From Aliiruegeria lutimaris (GTDB lineage Bacteria > Pseudomonadota > Alphaproteobacteria > Rhodobacterales > Rhodobacteraceae): a stretch of 64,000 nt of DNA. The notes beneath the pieces are model-generated. The model saw only the letters and a list, made by a program, of their open reading frames with translations, was not told the DNA's origin and searched no databases. The stretch is from the NCBI RefSeq assembly GCF_900099935.1, contig NZ_FNEK01000022.1:1-64000 (forward strand), written 5' to 3'. Shown here piece after piece: positions 60,503-64,000 of this stretch. Every line of letters begins with the position of its first letter. Position 1 is the first letter of the stretch. The translations under genes and the position numbers were made by a program.

Positions 60503-62170
60503 ATGACCAACGCGATTTCCATTGTTCGGCCGCTTGTCAGCGGAATTGCTCGCCCGATGGCAGGGTTCGAAACGGTAACCCGGGTGTTCATCCTGGCAGG
60601 ACAAAGCAACATGATCGGGCGCGCGGATTTCGATTGCGGTCAGGGCCTTCCCGATGGCGTGATGCAGTTCGGAATGGATGGTACGCTGACCGCGGCCACC
60701 ATTCCGCTAGACCACCACGACGCCATTACCGGCGACATGGGCCTGGATGTTCAGTTCGCGATCGACTTCAAGGCGGCGTTCCCCAACGAACAGCTTGTGT
60801 TCCTTCCGGCCGCCAAGGGAGCCACCGGGTTCTCGAGCGGAGATTGGATCGTCGGGGGAACGCTTTATGCCGACCTCGTGTCCCGGGCGAATGCCCTGTT
60901 CATCGCCAACCCTTCCTTCCGCCTGGGCGGGATCCTCTGGCACCAGGGGGAGGCCGATACCGGTTATGCTGCCTTCAAGGACGATCTCGACGCGATCATC
61001 GACGGGTTGCGCGGTGATATTTCGGCCGCAAATGACACGACGCCCTTTGTCCTGGGCGAGTTGGTTCCGGATTTCATCAATGCCAGCACGGGCAACGGCG
61101 CGTTGAACGATGCGATTGCCGATACGCCGAACCGGCATTTCCATACCGCCGTGGCGAGTTCGCAAGTGCCGAGCCCGCTGGACGATCTTGGCGATGATCT
61201 GCATTTCGATGCAGCTTCGCTGCGGGTGCTTGGCAGCCGGTATTTTGAAGCCCTGTCGGTGGCGGCGGCGCACAAGCCGACGGTTCCGGAGGCCGTCTCT
61301 GACCTCGCGGCGCTGGCTGGCAACGAACAGATCGGCCTGAGCTGGACCGCGCCGGCCAATGGGGGGCTGGCCGTCACCGACTATGTCATCGAACGATCGC
61401 TGGACTGGGCGGACTGGACCGAGATCGCAGATGGGGTCTCTGCCTCGACCGGTTTCACCGATACCGGGTTGGTCAATGGGACGACCTATTTCTACCGACT
61501 GGCCGCCGTGAACGAGGTCGGAGCGAGCCCGTATTCTGATGCTGTGAGCGCGGTGCCGGAGGCAGGCGCAGCCAGCGTGCTGACGACCGCCTTTGCGGCG
61601 ACCACGGATGACGGGGTGTCGCATCTGTTCGAGGATGTCGACGTCGGTGTGGGCGGTACGGTGATCGTTGCCGGCGCCTCGCGCAACAGCACAACCGATA
61701 AGGGCCTGTCCGGGATCATGATCGGTGGACAGGCGGCGACTTTGTTCGAGCGGGGGGAATACCTGGGGAACTATCTGCGCTTCGGCTATGTGACGGGTGT
61801 GCCGGCGGGGCTTGTGGATATTGAGCTGCAGCACGAGAGCTGGCAGATGCGGGCAGGCGTGCATGTCTGGGTGCTCAAGAATGCGGATCCCGCAGCGGCG
61901 CTCGCGGCTCTGGCCTCCTCCGCCACGGCGAGCGTCGATGCCACGGCCGAGGGCGTTGTGCTCGGGGCCGGGATCTCGATCAACCCGGCCAGCCAGAGCA
62001 TGGAGTGGAGCGGGATCGACACGCGGCTTGGCTGGACGAATTATGGTGACAATTTCGGCTCCGGCGCGGGGGATCGGGCTTTTGCGGCGGACTCGTCCGG
62101 GCATTCGGTGTCGTTCACCTCGGACGGCAATTTCATGCAGATCGCCCTGCTGTCGGTCCCGAAAGCCTAG
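60503..62170 (+). CDS. SASA-type carbohydrate esterase with fibronectin type III domain
   Basis: A 555-residue protein in three parts. Residues 25-260 are a sialate-O-acetylesterase-like SGNH hydrolase: FILAGQSNMIGR (nucleophile Ser35), LWHQGEADTGYAAF and GDDLHFDAAS (Asp-x-x-His pair). Residues ~268-352 are a fibronectin type III module (AVSDLAALAGNEQIGLSW). The last ~200 residues are strand-rich and unrecognised. It should remove acetyl groups from polysaccharide. No signal peptide is seen, so export would need another route, for example a C-terminal secretion signal. AAGGAGA precedes ATG 60503. The end overlaps the convergent dnaE2 frame. Confidence 0.82.
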   Translation: MTNAISIVRPLVSGIARPMAGFETVTRVFILAGQSNMIGRADFDCGQGLPDGVMQFGMDGTLTAATIPLDHHDAITGDMGLDVQFAIDFKAAFPNEQLVFLPAAKGATGFSSGDWIVGGTLYADLVSRANALFIANPSFRLGGILWHQGEADTGYAAFKDDLDAIIDGLRGDISAANDTTPFVLGELVPDFINASTGNGALNDAIADTPNRHFHTAVASSQVPSPLDDLGDDLHFDAASLRVLGSRYFEALSVAAAHKPTVPEAVSDLAALAGNEQIGLSWTAPANGGLAVTDYVIERSLDWADWTEIADGVSASTGFTDTGLVNGTTYFYRLAAVNEVGASPYSDAVSAVPEAGAASVLTTAFAATTDDGVSHLFEDVDVGVGGTVIVAGASRNSTTDKGLSGIMIGGQAATLFERGEYLGNYLRFGYVTGVPAGLVDIELQHESWQMRAGVHVWVLKNADPAAALAALASSATASVDATAEGVVLGAGISINPASQSMEWSGIDTRLGWTNYGDNFGSGAGDRAFAADSSGHSVSFTSDGNFMQIALLSVPKA

Positions 62171-64000
62171 GTCCTTCAGGACCGGATGCTGATCTTGCCG
62201 CTGCCAGCCTCGTGCTGGCGGCGGTTCTGTTTTGCGGCGATGCCTCCGGCGTGAGCTTTCGGCGCAGCAGGGCCAGCGGGTGGGCGCGCAGGGTCAGTCG
62301 CAGCGAGACATAATCCTCCACGACTTCCTCCGAGGGCGTCATGGCGGGAAGATTGGCGGCGGGCTCCTCGATGCCCTCGCCTTCCATGTCGCGCGCAAAG
62401 AGCGGCAGCGGGCGGGTGGCGCGCAGCGCGCGGGCGTCCCAGAGCGCCTGCCGACGCGAGAGCGACAGCGAGGCGAAGGCATCCGCCTCGGCCAGCGATT
62501 CCAGCATGGCCGGGGAGATGCCTGCCCGCCGCCAGACATCCTCGACGCCCGGATAGCCGTTGCCGCGCGCCGCGACGAGCCAATGCGCCTCCTCCTCGCG
62601 CATGGAGCGGATCTGCCGGAAGCCGAGCCGCAGGGCCAGCCCGCCCTTCTGGTTCGGCTCCATCACGTTGTCCCAATAGGAGAGGTTGATGTCCACCGGG
62701 CGCACTTCCACCCCGTGCTCGCGGGCGTCGCGCACGATCTGTGCGGGGGCGTAGAAGCCCATCGGCTGGGAGTTCAGCAGCGCGCAGGCGAAGATGCCGG
62801 GGTGGTGGCGCTTGAGCCAGGCGGAGGCATAGACCAGCAGCGCAAAGCTCGCGGCGTGGCTCTCGGGGAAGCCATAGGAGCCGAAGCCCTCGATCTGGCT
62901 GAAGCAGCGGGCGGAAAATTCCTCGTCATAGCCGTTGCGGCGCATCCCGGACATGAAACGGTCGTGGAACTCGCTGACATTGCCGTGTTTCTTGAAGGTC
63001 GCTAGCGACCGCCGCAGGCGGTCCGCCTCCTCGGGCGTGAAGCCGGCCCCGACGATGGCGATCTGCATCGCCTGTTCCTGGAAGAGTGGGACGCCGAGAG
63101 TTTTCGCCAGCACCGCGCCAAGTTCGTCGGAGGGGAAAACCACCTCCTCCTCGCCATTGCGGCGGCGCAGATAGGGGTGGACCATGTCGCCCTGGATCGG
63201 GCCGGGGCGGATGATCGCGACCTCGATGACGAGGTCATAGAAGCTGCGTGGCCGCATCCGGGGCAGGAAGTTCATCTGTGCCCGGCTCTCGACCTGGAAG
63301 ACGCCGAGGGAATCCGCCTTGCAGAGCATATCATAGACGGCCGGGTCCTCGGGCGGGAGCGTGGCCAGCGTGTAACCGGTGCCATGGTGGCGCGAGATCA
63401 TCTCGAAGGCCTTGCGGATGACGGTGAGCATGCCGAGGGCGAGGATATCGATCTTGAGGATGCCGAGCGCGTCGATATCGTCCTTGTCCCAGGGGATGAC
63501 GGTGCGGTCCTCCATGGTGGCGTTTTCGACTGGGCAAAGCTCGTCCAGCCGGCCCTCGGTGACGATGAAGCCGCCGACATGCTGGGAGAGGTGGCGCGGG
63601 AAGCCCTGGATCTCCTGGATTAGCTCCATGGTCTGCTTCAGGCGGCGGTCTGTCGGGTCCAGCCCGATCTCGCGCATCCGCTGCGCTTCCGTGCCCTTGA
63701 GCGAGCCCCAGCCCCAGATCTGGCTGGACAGCGCGGCGACGGTATCCTCGCTCAACCCCATCGCGCGGCCGACCTCGCGCACGGCGCGCTTGCCGCGATA
63801 GTGGATCACGGTGGCGCAGAGCCCGGCGCGGTGGCGTCCGTAGCGCTCGTAGATATGCTGGATCACTTCCTCGCGGCGCTCATGCTCGAAATCGACGTCG
63901 ATATCGGGCGGCTCGCCGCGGGCCTCGGAGACGAAACGCTCGAAGACCATGGTGCCGATCTCGGGCGAGACGGAGGTGACACCCAAGGCATAGCAGACCA
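62133..64000 (-). CDS. dnaE2: Error-prone DNA polymerase DnaE2, partial, with an apparently truncated C-terminus
   Basis: The reading frame runs off the right edge (reading VCYALGVTSVSPEIG there); 622 residues are in the window. The palm block GEPPDIDVDFEHERREEV holds catalytic Asp. Finger blocks include GLCATVIHYRGKRAVREVGR, and FGSYGFPESHAASFALLVYA is typical of DnaE2 (ImuC). The recognisable sequence ends at about HPLALLRRKLTP (62245-62280). The OB-fold region that normally follows (~100 residues) is missing, replaced by ~36 low-similarity residues ending at 62133 inside the esterase gene. This may be a pseudogene or a shortened functional form. The polymerase part itself has no frameshift. 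imuA and imuB would lie beyond the edge. Confidence 0.85.
   Translation of the reverse strand, partial: VCYALGVTSVSPEIGTMVFERFVSEARGEPPDIDVDFEHERREEVIQHIYERYGRHRAGLCATVIHYRGKRAVREVGRAMGLSEDTVAALSSQIWGWGSLKGTEAQRMREIGLDPTDRRLKQTMELIQEIQGFPRHLSQHVGGFIVTEGRLDELCPVENATMEDRTVIPWDKDDIDALGILKIDILALGMLTVIRKAFEMISRHHGTGYTLATLPPEDPAVYDMLCKADSLGVFQVESRAQMNFLPRMRPRSFYDLVIEVAIIRPGPIQGDMVHPYLRRRNGEEEVVFPSDELGAVLAKTLGVPLFQEQAMQIAIVGAGFTPEEADRLRRSLATFKKHGNVSEFHDRFMSGMRRNGYDEEFSARCFSQIEGFGSYGFPESHAASFALLVYASAWLKRHHPGIFACALLNSQPMGFYAPAQIVRDAREHGVEVRPVDINLSYWDNVMEPNQKGGLALRLGFRQIRSMREEEAHWLVAARGNGYPGVEDVWRRAGISPAMLESLAEADAFASLSLSRRQALWDARALRATRPLPLFARDMEGEGIEEPAANLPAMTPSEEVVEDYVSLRLTLRAHPLALLRRKLTPEASPQNRTAASTRLAAARSASGPEGPRLSGPTAGRSA

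Noticed and set aside
60707-62104. 465-codon minus-strand frame opposite the esterase
   Set aside because: Composition is shadow-like and the plus-strand gene has GQSNM and FN3 signatures.

Overview
The window is high-GC, densely packed alphaproteobacterial chromosome, most likely from the Rhodobacterales/Roseobacter group. Supporting features are the phaA-phaB pair, accD-folC, a RecQ with two HRDC-like modules, glutathione-dependent formaldehyde genes, and a roughly 115-nt palindromic intergenic repeat of a kind I associate with that order. No rRNA, tRNA, CRISPR array or prophage was seen. The left edge cuts an IS5-family transposase that also lacks its own 3' end. The right edge cuts a dnaE2 gene that looks truncated at its 3' end.

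Region 1 (641-9457) is a catabolic island. A TetR regulator faces a cluster encoding a shikimate dehydrogenase, an HMG-CoA-lyase-like enzyme, a sugar-phosphate-isomerase-like TIM barrel, a CoA-acylating aldehyde dehydrogenase, a ThDP-dependent 2-oxoacid enzyme and a QuiC-type 3-dehydroshikimate dehydratase. The first and last enzymes explain shikimate to protocatechuate. The middle four look like a second chain (2-oxoacid to aldehyde to acyl-CoA) with no described partner pathway that I recognise. Two matching AACC-N4-GGTW palindromes lie in the regulator/cluster intergenic region, one inside the predicted promoter spacer.

Region 2 (10221-15031) is a guanidine-utilisation operon. A guanidine-I (ykkC) riboswitch leader precedes a NrtA/SsuA-like binding protein, permease and ATPase, and then a ureohydrolase with the features of the nickel-dependent guanidine hydrolase GdmH. 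Two small His-rich proteins follow, overlapping in a translationally coupled chain. No HypA/HypB-like GhaA/GhaB genes are present, so the His-rich proteins are candidates for a replacement metal-delivery system.

Region 3 (15065-24611) is mostly housekeeping: yaaA, recQ, yggT, a thioesterase, dapE, a DUF2064 glycosyltransferase, RNase R and a lytic transglycosylase.

Region 4 (24608-31295, perhaps to 33054) is a GAK locus (ATP-grasp, amphi-Trp, HprK-like kinase, CofD-like protein), a system defined by gene neighbourhood whose function is, to my knowledge, unknown. Here it also has a 63-aa gene squeezed between the kinase and amphi-Trp genes, a PhoU-like/APH-kinase fusion, a Nudix hydrolase, and a SixA-like/Nudix fusion that has lost its catalytic histidine. 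A ThDP-dependent enzyme follows. With the guanidine operon this is the most interesting part of the window.

Region 5 (33061-57970) is mixed core genome: an I78-inhibitor lipoprotein, class III alcohol dehydrogenase and S-formylglutathione hydrolase, NYN-LOTUS protein, transporters, zapE, folC-accD, two tandem CPBP proteases, three unknown proteins, fadH, LysR, an OmpA/AhpD-like/GNAT/CinA-like operon and phaB-phaA with clear intrinsic terminators. Three full copies and one decayed part of the intergenic repeat fall in Regions 3 and 5.

Region 6 (58318-64000) has a lone EAL phosphodiesterase, tag, a sparse stretch with one possible 60-aa gene, a SASA-esterase/fibronectin-III protein and the convergent, apparently truncated dnaE2.
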